Source: a bacterium OL-1
GTDB lineage: Bacteria > Actinomycetota > Coriobacteriia > Coriobacteriales > Atopobiaceae
Assembly: GCA_000752675.2 (NCBI GenBank)
Contig: LM994625.1
Location: forward strand, 183,030 to 247,029
DNA length: 64,000 nt
Direction: 5' to 3'
The notes under the pieces are model-generated. The model made no database searches and was not told where the DNA came from. It worked only from the letters and a program-made list of their open reading frames with translations. The position numbers were made by a program, and so were the translations under genes. Of this stretch, positions 24,383 to 32,533 are shown piece after piece; within the stretch, counting starts at the first letter, position 1, and each line of letters opens with the position of its first letter.

Positions 24383-26203
24383 ATGGCGCAGCCAGCCACA
24401 ACCTCAGCCGCCAGCGCAAACGCGAGCGAGGCGCCCATCGTCTCGCTCGCGCACGTGACGCTTTCCTATGGAGACTTGCGGGCACTCGACAACGTCTCGC
24501 TCGACGTGCGCCAGGGAGAGCGCCTCTGTGTCCTGGGTGCCAACGGCTCCGGCAAGTCAACGCTGGCCTCGGTCATCTGTGGGCTTCTCGCCCCAGACGC
24601 TGGCGAGGTCACGCTTGTGGGCGAGAAGGTCTTTACGGCCGGCATCGCGGACTTTGATGCCTACCGCCGCGCCCGCCGCAAGCTGGGGCTGGTCTTCCAG
24701 AACCCCGAGGACCAGATTGTGACCAGCGTGGTCGAGGAAGACGTGGCCTTTGGCCCCGAGAACCTGGGCCTTCCGCCCGAGAGAATCGAGCACCTGGTTC
24801 GCCGCGAGCTGCACCGCGTTGCCATGGAGCGCTACGCAAAGGCGGACCCGGCGCGACTCTCCGGCGGCCAGCGTCAGCGCGTGACCATCGCAGGCGCGCT
24901 TGCCATGGAGCCTCGCGTGCTGGTGCTCGACGAGCCCTCGTCTTCGCTCGACGTGCGCGGGAGGCGCTCGGTCATGAAGGTAGTCGAGAAGCTCCGCGGC
25001 GTTGGCTGCACCGTGGTCCACGTGACCCACTTCATGGACGAGGCCCTGGGCGCCGACCGCGTGGTGGTGCTCGACCACGGCCACGTTGCCCTGGTGGGAA
25101 CGCCGCAGGAGGTCTTCTCGCACGTTGAGGAGGTGCGCAGCCTGGGACTGGAGGAGCCCTTCGCCGGACGCCTCTCCTCGCAGCTGCGCGAGCGCGGGCT
25201 GGACATCCCATGGACCTGCGACGAGGACGCGCTTCTCGCCGAGCTGGCGAGAAGAACGAGCGGCTGCCGCGCTGGACGCGTTGCCGCTGCGCCGAGCTAT
25301 GCGCCTCGCGTCGGCACAGCGCCTGTGGTGCGCGCGGAGGACGTGCACTTCTCGTACGAGCAGTCCCGCCGCCGGTGCCGCGCTGACGCCGCGCCCGCAG
25401 CCCTTGACGGCGTGACGCTCGACGTGCCGCGTGGCGCGCACGTTGCGCTGGTGGGGCAGACGGGCTCGGGCAAGTCCACGCTGCTGCGCCTCATTGCGGC
25501 GCTCGAGGTGCCCGACCAGGGCAGCATTGAGGTGGACGGCATCTCCACGGCAGACCGACGCGAACGGCGCCTGCTCCATGGCCGTGTGGGCTACGTGATG
25601 CAGCGCCCAGAGCGCCAGCTCTTTGCGGAGACTGTGGCGCAAGACGTGGCCTACGGCCCCTCTAACCTGGGGCTTTCTCCCAGCGAGGTGGACCAGCGCG
25701 TGAGGCGCGCGCTCGACCTGGTGGGTCTTGCGGGCAAGGACGACGCCTCGCCGTTCCAGCTCTCCGGCGGACAGCAGCGCCTCTGCGCGCTTGCCGGCAT
25801 CCTGGCCATGAAGCCCAACCTTCTCGTCTTGGACGAGCCAACCGCCGGCCTCGACCCGCGGGGCCGCCGCAAGCTGCGGCGCATACTCGACGGCCTCAAC
25901 GCCGCTGGTACCACGCTTGTAGAGGTCACGCATGCCATGGAGGACGCCGCGCGGGCAGACCTCGTGACTGTGCTCGACGGCGGGCGCGTGGCGCTCGCAG
26001 GCACGCCGGACAAGGTCTTCTCGGCAGAGAACGCCGAGAAGCTCCACGACATGGGGCTGGGCACGCCCCACCCGCTTGCGTTTGCGCGGGCTCTGGAGGA
26101 TGCCGGTTGCGATCCCTTGGGAGACCCGCTCACCAACGAGGCCCTGGCAGACGCCATCGCCGACGCAACCAGCGTGCCCGCGGCCAACGGGAGGGACGAG
26201 TAG
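24383..26203 (+). CDS. ECF transporter ATPase, fused A1-A2
   Basis: A 606-residue protein with two complete ABC ATPase domains in one chain. Domain 1 has Walker A GANGSGKST (52-60), Q-loop FQNPEDQIV, signature LSGGQRQRV and Walker B VLVLDEPSSSLD. Domain 2 begins near residue 310 with Walker A GQTGSGKST, Q-loop QRPERQLF, signature LSGGQQRLC and LLVLDEPTAGLD. These normally are separate EcfA1 and EcfA2 subunits. Linked to ribU and ecfT with no gap, it energises riboflavin import. Confidence 0.93.
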   Translation: MAQPATTSAASANASEAPIVSLAHVTLSYGDLRALDNVSLDVRQGERLCVLGANGSGKSTLASVICGLLAPDAGEVTLVGEKVFTAGIADFDAYRRARRKLGLVFQNPEDQIVTSVVEEDVAFGPENLGLPPERIEHLVRRELHRVAMERYAKADPARLSGGQRQRVTIAGALAMEPRVLVLDEPSSSLDVRGRRSVMKVVEKLRGVGCTVVHVTHFMDEALGADRVVVLDHGHVALVGTPQEVFSHVEEVRSLGLEEPFAGRLSSQLRERGLDIPWTCDEDALLAELARRTSGCRAGRVAAAPSYAPRVGTAPVVRAEDVHFSYEQSRRRCRADAAPAALDGVTLDVPRGAHVALVGQTGSGKSTLLRLIAALEVPDQGSIEVDGISTADRRERRLLHGRVGYVMQRPERQLFAETVAQDVAYGPSNLGLSPSEVDQRVRRALDLVGLAGKDDASPFQLSGGQQRLCALAGILAMKPNLLVLDEPTAGLDPRGRRKLRRILDGLNAAGTTLVEVTHAMEDAARADLVTVLDGGRVALAGTPDKVFSAENAEKLHDMGLGTPHPLAFARALEDAGCDPLGDPLTNEALADAIADATSVPAANGRDE

Positions 26204-26205
26204 CC

Positions 26206-27000
26206 ATGGCACTTCGCATCTCCGTGGGCCAGTATTACGCCGCAGACTCCCCCATCCACCGGCTAGATCCCCGTACCAAGGCGGCCTGCGCCCTGGCGCT
26301 CATGATTGCCACGTTCTTCGTGCACACGCCGCTTGGGCTGGCGGTGCTTGCGGCCAGCGTGCTCGTGCTGCTTCTTGCGGCGCGCGTCCCGGCGGGCGAG
26401 GTTCTCTCGTCCGTGCAAGGCGTGCTCTGGGTGCTCCTCATCCTTGCGGTCTTCAACCTGCTGCTCATTCGCGATGGCAGCGTGCTTCTCGCCGCCGGAC
26501 CCATCACGATAACCACGGGCGGTGCGTGGTCTGCGGTCCTCTATCCGGTGCGCGTGTTTGCCGCCATCGTGGTGGGCGCGCTGCTCCTGCTCACCACCAC
26601 GCCCACCGAGCTGGGCGACGCCTTCGACGCCGCGTGTTCGCCGCTCACCAGGCTGGGCCTTCCCGGCCACGAGCTTGCCATGGTCTTCTCGCTCATGCTG
26701 CGCTTTATCCCCACGCTGGCAAACGACGCCTCGGCAATCATGGACGCGCAGGTCGCACGCGGTGGCGAGGTGGCACGCGGCAGCCTGGGCCGGCGCCTTC
26801 GCGCGGTTGGTTCGGTGCTTGTGGCGCTCATGGCAAGCTCGATGCACCACGCCGACGACCTCGCGCGCGCCCTCGACGCGCGCTGCTACGAGAGCGGCGG
26901 CACGCGTTCGCACTGGCATCCGCTGCACTTTGGCGCGCGCGACGCCGTGGCCTTTGCGGCCACGGCAGCCATGGTCTCCCTCCTCGTCGCGCTAGGATGA
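26206..27000 (+). CDS. ecfT: ECF transporter T component
   Basis: A 264-residue EcfT with an N-terminal SPIHRLDPRTKAACALALMI segment, four or five transmembrane helices and the cytoplasmic coupling-helix motifs ARGG (VARGGEVARG) and ARCYE-type ARCYESGG that contact the ATPases. ATG 26206 follows the ATPase stop by 2 bp, with GGGAGGG as ribosome-binding site. Its stop codon TGA lies inside a GATGAGACAAAGGG palindrome that also ends the convergent gene. Confidence 0.93.
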   Translation: MALRISVGQYYAADSPIHRLDPRTKAACALALMIATFFVHTPLGLAVLAASVLVLLLAARVPAGEVLSSVQGVLWVLLILAVFNLLLIRDGSVLLAAGPITITTGGAWSAVLYPVRVFAAIVVGALLLLTTTPTELGDAFDAACSPLTRLGLPGHELAMVFSLMLRFIPTLANDASAIMDAQVARGGEVARGSLGRRLRAVGSVLVALMASSMHHADDLARALDARCYESGGTRSHWHPLHFGARDAVAFAATAAMVSLLVALG

Positions 27001-27028
27001 GACAAAGGGAAACTCCCTTTGTCTCATC
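26996..27028. repeat. GATGAGACAAAGGG palindrome, copy 1
   Basis: GATGAGACAAAGGGA (26996-27010) and its perfect complement (27014-27028) around a 3-nt loop. The TGA in each arm is the stop codon of one of the two convergent genes (26998-27000 on plus, 27026-27024 on minus). Confidence 0.93.
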
Positions 27029-27647
27029 GGATGAAGTTCATCCAGGAGCCGCCCTCTACCTCGGGCGCGGGCACGCCGGCGGCACGACCAGCCTCTATGC
27101 TCTTGAGCAGCCACGCCATGTTGCGCCCCAGGTTACGCATGGTCTTCATGCCCTCGACGTCCAGCGCGGCCTCGCCGGTCTTGGCGCCGTAGACCATGTT
27201 CCAGTACGACGAGCCCACGGTGATCATGTTGGCAATGCCAAAGTACTTGTTCATCACGTCAAACGACGCGGTGCAGCCACCGCGGCGCGCCACGGTCACG
27301 CAGGCGCCCGGCTTGAAGGCAAACTGGCCGCTCTCGCTGTAGAAGACGCGGTCGAGGAAGGACAGCACGCGGCCGGCGGGATGCGCGTAGTAGACGGGCG
27401 CACCAAAGACAAAGCCATCCGCCAGGGCGGCCTTCTCGACAAACTCGTTCACGCCGTCGTCATCAAAGACGCAACGACCAAGCTTGGGGCACTTGCCGCA
27501 GCTTACGCAGTCACGCGTGGGCGTGAGGGGCAGGTGATAGACCTCGGTGTCTATGCCCTGCTCGGAAAGCGTTTTTGCCACCTCCGCCAGCGCGATGCCG
27601 GTGTTTCCCTTGGGGCTCACGCCCCCATTGAGCATTAGGACCTTCAC
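27024..27647 (-). CDS. Flavodoxin-family NAD(P)H-dependent FMN reductase-like protein
   Basis: A 207-residue flavodoxin-like protein. The phosphate loop is VLMLNGGVSPKGNTG, followed by the Cys-rich CVSCGKCPKLGRC segment common in iron-sulfur-flavoprotein-type homologues, and FVFGAPVYYAHPAGRVLSFLDR for the isoalloxazine site. Reduction of quinones or other acceptors is plausible. The GTG at 27647 is chosen because GAGGGGGAAG precedes it; a longer frame would run into the palindrome at 27660. It is divergent from the YfbR gene. Confidence 0.82.
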   Translation of the reverse strand: MKVLMLNGGVSPKGNTGIALAEVAKTLSEQGIDTEVYHLPLTPTRDCVSCGKCPKLGRCVFDDDGVNEFVEKAALADGFVFGAPVYYAHPAGRVLSFLDRVFYSESGQFAFKPGACVTVARRGGCTASFDVMNKYFGIANMITVGSSYWNMVYGAKTGEAALDVEGMKTMRNLGRNMAWLLKSIEAGRAAGVPAPEVEGGSWMNFIR

Positions 27648-27659
27648 GTGCTTCCCCCT

Positions 27660-27700
27660 CTCGGATGAGACAAAGGGACTGTCCCTTTGTCTCATCCGAG
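27660..27700. repeat. GATGAGACAAAGGG palindrome, copy 2 (41 bp, perfect)
   Basis: Twenty-base arms 27660-27679 and 27681-27700 are perfectly complementary around a single T. It stands between two divergent genes, 13 bp upstream of one start and 28 bp upstream of the other. Confidence 0.93.
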
Positions 27701-27727
27701 CGTACCATTCTGGGAGGAGGGATTGCC

Positions 27728-28330
27728 ATGACTGAACAGTCCACGTTCTTCGCTATCGTCTCGAGAATGAAGTACATCGAGCGCTGGGCGCTCATGCGCA
27801 GCGCCCGCCCGGAGAACCTCTCCGAGCACTCCCTCGAGGTAGCGGCCATCGCACACGGCCTGGCCACGCTCGGCAACGTCCGCTACGGACGACATCTTGA
27901 CGCCGAGAAGGCCGCGCTCATCGGCCTCTTCCACGACACCACAGAAATCGTGACCGGCGACATGCCCACGCCCGTGAAGTACGCCAACCGCGGCATTCGC
28001 GATGCCTACAAGGATGTGGAGAGTAATGCCGAGGACACACTACTCGACACGCTGCCAGGAGACCTGCGCCCCACCTACGAGGCAATCTTCCGCGGCGACC
28101 CAGCAGACGAGGATGACGTATACCTGCGCCGCCTGGTGAAGGCCGCCGACAAGATCTCGGCACTCATCAAGTGCGTCGACGAGGCGCAGTCCGGAAACGC
28201 CGAGTTCAAGACCGCCGAGAAGGGCATCCACGCCAAGGTGGACGAGATGGCCGCGCAGATGCCCGAGGTCGCGGACTTTGTGACAGAGTTTCTCCCCAGC
28301 TACGGCAAGACGCTCGACCAGCTGCTCTAG
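27728..28330 (+). CDS. HD-domain 5'-deoxynucleotidase, YfbR family
   Basis: A 200-residue HD phosphohydrolase. Metal ligands are visible in NLSEHSLEVAAIAHG and GLFHDTTEIVTGDMPTPVKY, with the later Asp in LVKAADKISAL. YfbR enzymes dephosphorylate deoxyribonucleoside 5'-monophosphates. Start 27728 follows GGGAGGAGGG. It faces the adenine deaminase gene, so the pair may both serve nucleotide salvage although they are convergent. Confidence 0.92.
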   Translation: MTEQSTFFAIVSRMKYIERWALMRSARPENLSEHSLEVAAIAHGLATLGNVRYGRHLDAEKAALIGLFHDTTEIVTGDMPTPVKYANRGIRDAYKDVESNAEDTLLDTLPGDLRPTYEAIFRGDPADEDDVYLRRLVKAADKISALIKCVDEAQSGNAEFKTAEKGIHAKVDEMAAQMPEVADFVTEFLPSYGKTLDQLL

Positions 28331-28347
28331 GCACGCAGCGCAACAAC

Positions 28348-28382
28348 GGCCGCGCGGACCGGGCGCCCCGGCACGCGCGGCC
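28348..28382. terminator. GC-rich hairpin between convergent genes
   Basis: GGCCGCGCG (28348-28356) pairs with CGCGCGGCC (28374-28382), with further GGG/CCC pairing inside. A U-tract is lacking; it may act as a bidirectional block. Confidence 0.55.
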
Positions 28383-28390
28383 ATCTTGTC

Positions 28391-30217
28391 CTACTCCACA
28401 ACCACTGGCACAAACTGATAGGTGTGGCAGTCCACGTAGCCTCGGTTGGTAAGCCGCAGGTCAGGGATGCAGGCAAGCGAGAGAAGCGCCATGGTCATGA
28501 ACGGCGAGGGCATCGTGCAGCCCATCTTTGCCCAAGCGGCCTCGGCGCCGCGGACCTCCGCGGCGACCTCCTCCACGCTCTTGGGACTCATGAGGCCCAA
28601 AATGGGCAGCTTCACCTGGCCAAGCACCTTGCCGTCCTCAACGGCAACCTCGCCGCCACCGCAGTCCACAAGGAGGCTTGCCGCCAGGGCCATGTCCTCA
28701 TCGTTGTCGCCAATGACCAGCAGGTTGTGGGCATCGTGGGCAACAGTCTGCGCAAGCGCGCCGTGGATGCCAAAGCCCTTGGCGAAGCCGTAGGCAAACG
28801 AGCCCGTGTTGTGGTGGCGCTCAAAGACAAAGGCCTTAAGGATGTCGTCTGCGGGCGAGCCCTCCAGGCAGCCGTCGACCACGGGCACCTCGAGGTGCTC
28901 CTCCTTGGTGATGGTGGAGCCGGCGCTCGAGGTCATCACGCGCACCAGCGCGCGGTCACCCGCGATGGGCGAGCCGTCCGCATGAACGGCGGGAATGCGG
29001 AAGATCTCGGGCTTGATGTCCGCCGCCACGTGCATGGAGTTGAACATGAAGTTGGGCCAGGGGTAGGGCTCTGGCGAGAAGAGCGCCGCGCCGTCTTGGG
29101 CCACAAGCTCACCGTCGATGAAGGTGTGCGTCACGCGGAAGTCCTTGAGATCCTCGAGAATCACGAGGTCAGCGCACTTGCCCGGCGTGACGGAGCCCAG
29201 GTCGCGCGACATGCCAAAGCAGTCTGCCACGTTGATCGTGACCATCTGGATGGCCGAGACGGGATCGATGCCATAGCCCACAGCCTTGCGCAGGATGCGA
29301 TCGATGTGGCCCTCGGAGACCAGGGTCTCGGGGTGGTTGTCATCAGAGACGAGGTTCACGTGGCGCGTATCGATGTTGTTCTCGGTGATAACGTGCGCCA
29401 GCTCCTCGAGGTTCTGCCAGGCGGAACCCTCACGCAGCTGCGCATACTGGCCCAGACGGAGCTTGGCGAGCGCCTCTTCGCGCGTGATGGACTCGTGGCA
29501 GCAGGAGATACCGGAGGCGATATAGGCGTTGAGCTGGCGGTCTGTGTCTGGCACGGTGAAGTGGCCGGTCAGGGTCTTGTCGGCCTTGAGGGTCTCGTCC
29601 ATCTCGGAGAGCGGACCCTCGTCGCAGGAAAGGACGCCTGGGTCGTTCATCATCTCGCCAAGACCCACCACGGCGTCCCAGCCCATGGTCTCGCGAATGT
29701 CCTTGGCATCAATCTTGGAACCGGTGTCCTCGAAGCCCGGCACCGCGGGCACGCACGAGCCCGGCGTGACCATGCACTTGAGCGGCACGCGCTCGGAGTC
29801 GCGGATGAGCTCCTTCAACGCGGGCAGGCCAGCGACGTTCATGGCCTCGTGCGGGTCCCAGTAGATGCCGGTTGTGCCGTGCGGCACCACGGCGCGGGCG
29901 TACTCGGAGGGGCCCACCATGGCAGACTCAACATGGATGTGGCCATCCATGAAGCCCGGCGCCACGTAGCGGCCAGCGGCATCGATAACGGTGGTCTTCT
30001 CGCCAATGCAGTGCTCGGCCGTGTGGCCACCAATGCCCAGGTACGCAACGCGCCCTGCGGCAACGGCGATGTCTGCGTCCTCAAGGACCTCGTGCGTGGT
30101 GACGCTTACCAGCCGGGCGTGACGAATGACGAGGTCAGCGGGCTCCTGTCCCTGCGCCACGCGGATGAGCGTACGGTTGCATTCCCACAGTGGACTCTTG
30201 CAGAAGCGATTGAGCAT
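28391..30217 (-). CDS. ade: Adenine deaminase
   Basis: A 608-residue amidohydrolase converting adenine to hypoxanthine. The first metal motif is GFMDGHIHVESAMV, followed by PHGTTGIYWDPHEAMNV, GLGEMMNDPGV, a HVNLVSDDNHPETL segment and the C-terminal Ade domain ending in LTNRGYVDCHTYQF. Ribosome-binding site GAGAGGGG. It belongs to purine salvage. The 345-bp region upstream holds only palindromic repeats (30368-30520); no purine riboswitch is recognisable there. Confidence 0.95.
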   Translation of the reverse strand: MLNRFCKSPLWECNRTLIRVAQGQEPADLVIRHARLVSVTTHEVLEDADIAVAAGRVAYLGIGGHTAEHCIGEKTTVIDAAGRYVAPGFMDGHIHVESAMVGPSEYARAVVPHGTTGIYWDPHEAMNVAGLPALKELIRDSERVPLKCMVTPGSCVPAVPGFEDTGSKIDAKDIRETMGWDAVVGLGEMMNDPGVLSCDEGPLSEMDETLKADKTLTGHFTVPDTDRQLNAYIASGISCCHESITREEALAKLRLGQYAQLREGSAWQNLEELAHVITENNIDTRHVNLVSDDNHPETLVSEGHIDRILRKAVGYGIDPVSAIQMVTINVADCFGMSRDLGSVTPGKCADLVILEDLKDFRVTHTFIDGELVAQDGAALFSPEPYPWPNFMFNSMHVAADIKPEIFRIPAVHADGSPIAGDRALVRVMTSSAGSTITKEEHLEVPVVDGCLEGSPADDILKAFVFERHHNTGSFAYGFAKGFGIHGALAQTVAHDAHNLLVIGDNDEDMALAASLLVDCGGGEVAVEDGKVLGQVKLPILGLMSPKSVEEVAAEVRGAEAAWAKMGCTMPSPFMTMALLSLACIPDLRLTNRGYVDCHTYQFVPVVVE

Positions 30218-30367
30218 GACAGCCCCTCTCGACGCCCGACTTTTAAATTGTCAAAACGTTACCAGCCCTGTGTTGCGGTGCAGCAACAATTCTGCGAGCG
30301 GTACGCAAAGGTTTGCTCGGTGTGCAGGCTGTTCGCGCGCAAGGTCGCAGACCGAACGCCGGAATCG

Positions 30368-30520
30368 CTAACCAATCGAAAAATGCAGGATGGAGGGCAC
30401 AGCGAGACAAACGTGCAGATTCCGATCGGTTAAGGGCTGCTAACCAATCGGAATCTGCAACACTGCTGCCCAGCTGCAAATTTCGATCGGTTAGGGACCG
30501 CTAACCGATCGAAATCTGCA
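30368..30520. repeat. Five copies of a 20-bp unit forming two tandem covarying hairpins
   Basis: Units: inverted copy 30368-30387, direct 30414-30433 (TGCAGATTCCGATCGGTTAA), inverted 30440-30459, direct 30475-30494 (TGCAAATTTCGATCGGTTAG), inverted 30501-30520. Copies 2/3 and 4/5 form hairpins with 6-nt loops, repeated with a 61-bp period. Differences between the two hairpins are compensated in the opposite arm. Nothing else is seen in 30218-30562. Confidence 0.9.
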
Positions 30521-30562
30521 AGATCTCAAAGCGCCAGTGGCAATTGCGGGTCCATCCGCAAC

Positions 30563-31222
30563 CTAGCGAGAGGAGAGAAGCCCCTTGACCTGGGAGGGAA
30601 GCTTGGAAGCAAGGTCCTTTGCGACGCCGCCCACGTTTTGGGCAACCTCCCGCGCGGTGGTGGCGGCGTCACCCAGGGTGTCCGCAATCCCTCCGAGGTC
30701 GGGGTCCGTGTCGGTACCAGAGGTGGAGCTTGTGGGCTCGGGGTTGGTGGTGCCCGTCGTGGTGGTTCTCGGCGCAGTACCGCTGGAGGCACCGGCGGCC
30801 ACGCTCGACACGGCGTCACTCACGCAGCTTGACACCACCGCAAAGACGATGAGGGCGACAAGTGCCCCTACCAGCACAAGCGTGATTCGCTTGAGGTTGG
30901 GGCCGCGGTGAGCACCGCGCCCATCGCCGCCGGCGGCGCCATCGTAGCCATAGCCGTAGTAGCTCGTCTGCGAGGGAGAGGGAACGGCGTTGCGCACGGG
31001 CTCCGGGGCACGTCGAGGCTCCGGGGCACGCCGGGGAGCCGCAGCCGTGCGGGAGGCCACGGGCGGCGCGTACACCGTGGCGTCGGGGTTCTCGCCGGGA
31101 CGAGCGTACACCGTGGCGTCGGGGTCACCCGCGACCCTGGCGCCACCACCCATCAGGTGCGTCGCATCGTTCTCGACCCCGGAACCACCGCCTATCAGGC
31201 GCGTCTTGTCGCTCTCGTCCAT
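30563..31222 (-). CDS. Single-pass membrane protein with repeated DATVY-type threonine motifs
   Basis: A 219-residue protein of no recognised family. The cytoplasmic N-terminal part contains four similar threonine motifs (SDKTRLIGG, NDATHLMGG, DPDATVYARP, NPDATVYAPP), then Pro/Ala/Arg-rich and Tyr/Gly-rich low-complexity sequence. A transmembrane helix spans about 112-133 (ITLVLVGALVALIVFAVVSS), and the rest is a Thr/Ser-rich linker and an amphipathic C-terminal helix outside. It starts 6 bp after the COG0523 stop, so they are probably cotranscribed. The motifs resemble FHA-recognised phosphothreonine sites. Confidence 0.65.
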   Translation of the reverse strand: MDESDKTRLIGGGSGVENDATHLMGGGARVAGDPDATVYARPGENPDATVYAPPVASRTAAAPRRAPEPRRAPEPVRNAVPSPSQTSYYGYGYDGAAGGDGRGAHRGPNLKRITLVLVGALVALIVFAVVSSCVSDAVSSVAAGASSGTAPRTTTTGTTNPEPTSSTSGTDTDPDLGGIADTLGDAATTAREVAQNVGGVAKDLASKLPSQVKGLLSSR

Positions 31223-31228
31223 GTAGCC

Positions 31229-32389
31229 CTACTCCAGGCCGTCGACGGCAGGCGCCTCGCCCTCCCACGTGGTGAGGCAGGCGTCAAGGCCACGCTCGAC
31301 AGCCTCGCGATCCATGTGGCGGCCAATAACGCAGAGTCGAACCATGCGGTCGCCCACCTTGGGATCCCAGTCGCGGCGCAGCTCGGGGATCTCCTCCATG
31401 TTGCGCTTGAGCTCGTCTTCAGGCATGAGCGCCGCCCACTGGCCGTTCTCGGTGAGCGTGAACTGCTGGCCGGCCTGCTCGAACACGTAGCACATGTCAG
31501 GGTCGTTGTTGACCCACATGAGACCCTTGACGCGAATCACGGACTCGGGCCAGTTGTTCACGAACTCGGAGAGCGAGTGGTAGTCGAAGGGCTGGCGACG
31601 CTGGTAGACAAAGGTGGAGACGTCGTACTCCAGGACCTCGGGGTTCTCGTGCTCCTCGGGGTGCTCCATGGCATCCACCCACGCAGCCGAGCCGTACGCC
31701 TCGTCAAAGCTAAAGCGACCGGTGTTGAGTAGCTCGTCCATGGGGACGTTGCCGTTCACGGCCTCCACGATGCGCGCGTGGGGCTGCAGGCCGCGCACGA
31801 TGGCCTTGAGCTCGGCCACCTGCTCGGGCGTCACGCGGTCGCACTTGTTGAGCACGAGCGTGGTGCAGAACTCGATCTGCTGGATGAGAAGGCTCTCGAC
31901 GTCGTCCTCCTCGATGTCGTCGGAGAGAAGGGCGTGGCCACCGTTGAACTCGTCGTACATGCGGGCGCAGTCGACCACGGCCACGATGTTGTCCAGGTCG
32001 AGCGGAGCCGTGCCGCCCTTGGTCTGGTCGCAGATGGACGAGATGGTGTAGGCAATGGGGATGGGCTCGCAGATGCCAGAGGCCTCGATGATGATGTAGT
32101 CGAAGTCGCCGGTCTCGGCGATGGACGTGAGCTGCTGCGCCAGGTCGGAGGCAAGCGTGCAGCAGATGCAGCCGTTGCTCATGGGGATGAGGCTGTCCGT
32201 GGCGGAGAGGCCGCCGTTCTTGATGAGGCTTGCGTCAACGTTAATCTCGCCGATGTCGTTCACGATGACGGCGGCGCGAATGCCCTCGTCGTTGGCAAGG
32301 ATGTGGTTGAGGAGCGTGGTCTTGCCCGCTCCCAGGTAACCGGTAAGCATGACGATCTTGACCGGAGTCGTGGTGTCCTTCGTGGGCAT
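31229..32389 (-). CDS. COG0523/CobW-family GTP-binding metal chaperone
   Basis: A 386-residue G3E GTPase. Walker A is GYLGAGKTTLLNH, the metal-binding GCICC motif is in MSNGCICCTLASDL, the Walker B-like segment is DYIIIEASGICEP, and LVLNKCDRV is the base-recognition NKxD. The C-terminal CobW_C domain carries the GLMWV segment. Such proteins deliver zinc or other metals to client enzymes. There is no His-rich stretch. The target is unknown; a downstream TM protein shares the transcript. Confidence 0.92.
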   Translation of the reverse strand: MPTKDTTTPVKIVMLTGYLGAGKTTLLNHILANDEGIRAAVIVNDIGEINVDASLIKNGGLSATDSLIPMSNGCICCTLASDLAQQLTSIAETGDFDYIIIEASGICEPIPIAYTISSICDQTKGGTAPLDLDNIVAVVDCARMYDEFNGGHALLSDDIEEDDVESLLIQQIEFCTTLVLNKCDRVTPEQVAELKAIVRGLQPHARIVEAVNGNVPMDELLNTGRFSFDEAYGSAAWVDAMEHPEEHENPEVLEYDVSTFVYQRRQPFDYHSLSEFVNNWPESVIRVKGLMWVNNDPDMCYVFEQAGQQFTLTENGQWAALMPEDELKRNMEEIPELRRDWDPKVGDRMVRLCVIGRHMDREAVERGLDACLTTWEGEAPAVDGLE

Positions 32390-32533
32390 GGGTGCCCCCT
32401 TCTGCCGGCGCGCGAGACGCTGGCTACGTGTCTGGTGAACTGGAAGAGTCTAGGGCATACGTGTGGTGAGATTGAGGGGCAGAGAGCAACGCGGCACGTG
32501 GCAGCCGTGCAGCTCTCAGCCCGCCGCCTGCGC

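Noticed and set aside
30218..30562. Purine riboswitch upstream of ade
   Set aside because: No conserved purine-aptamer core is found; the palindromes there do not match it.
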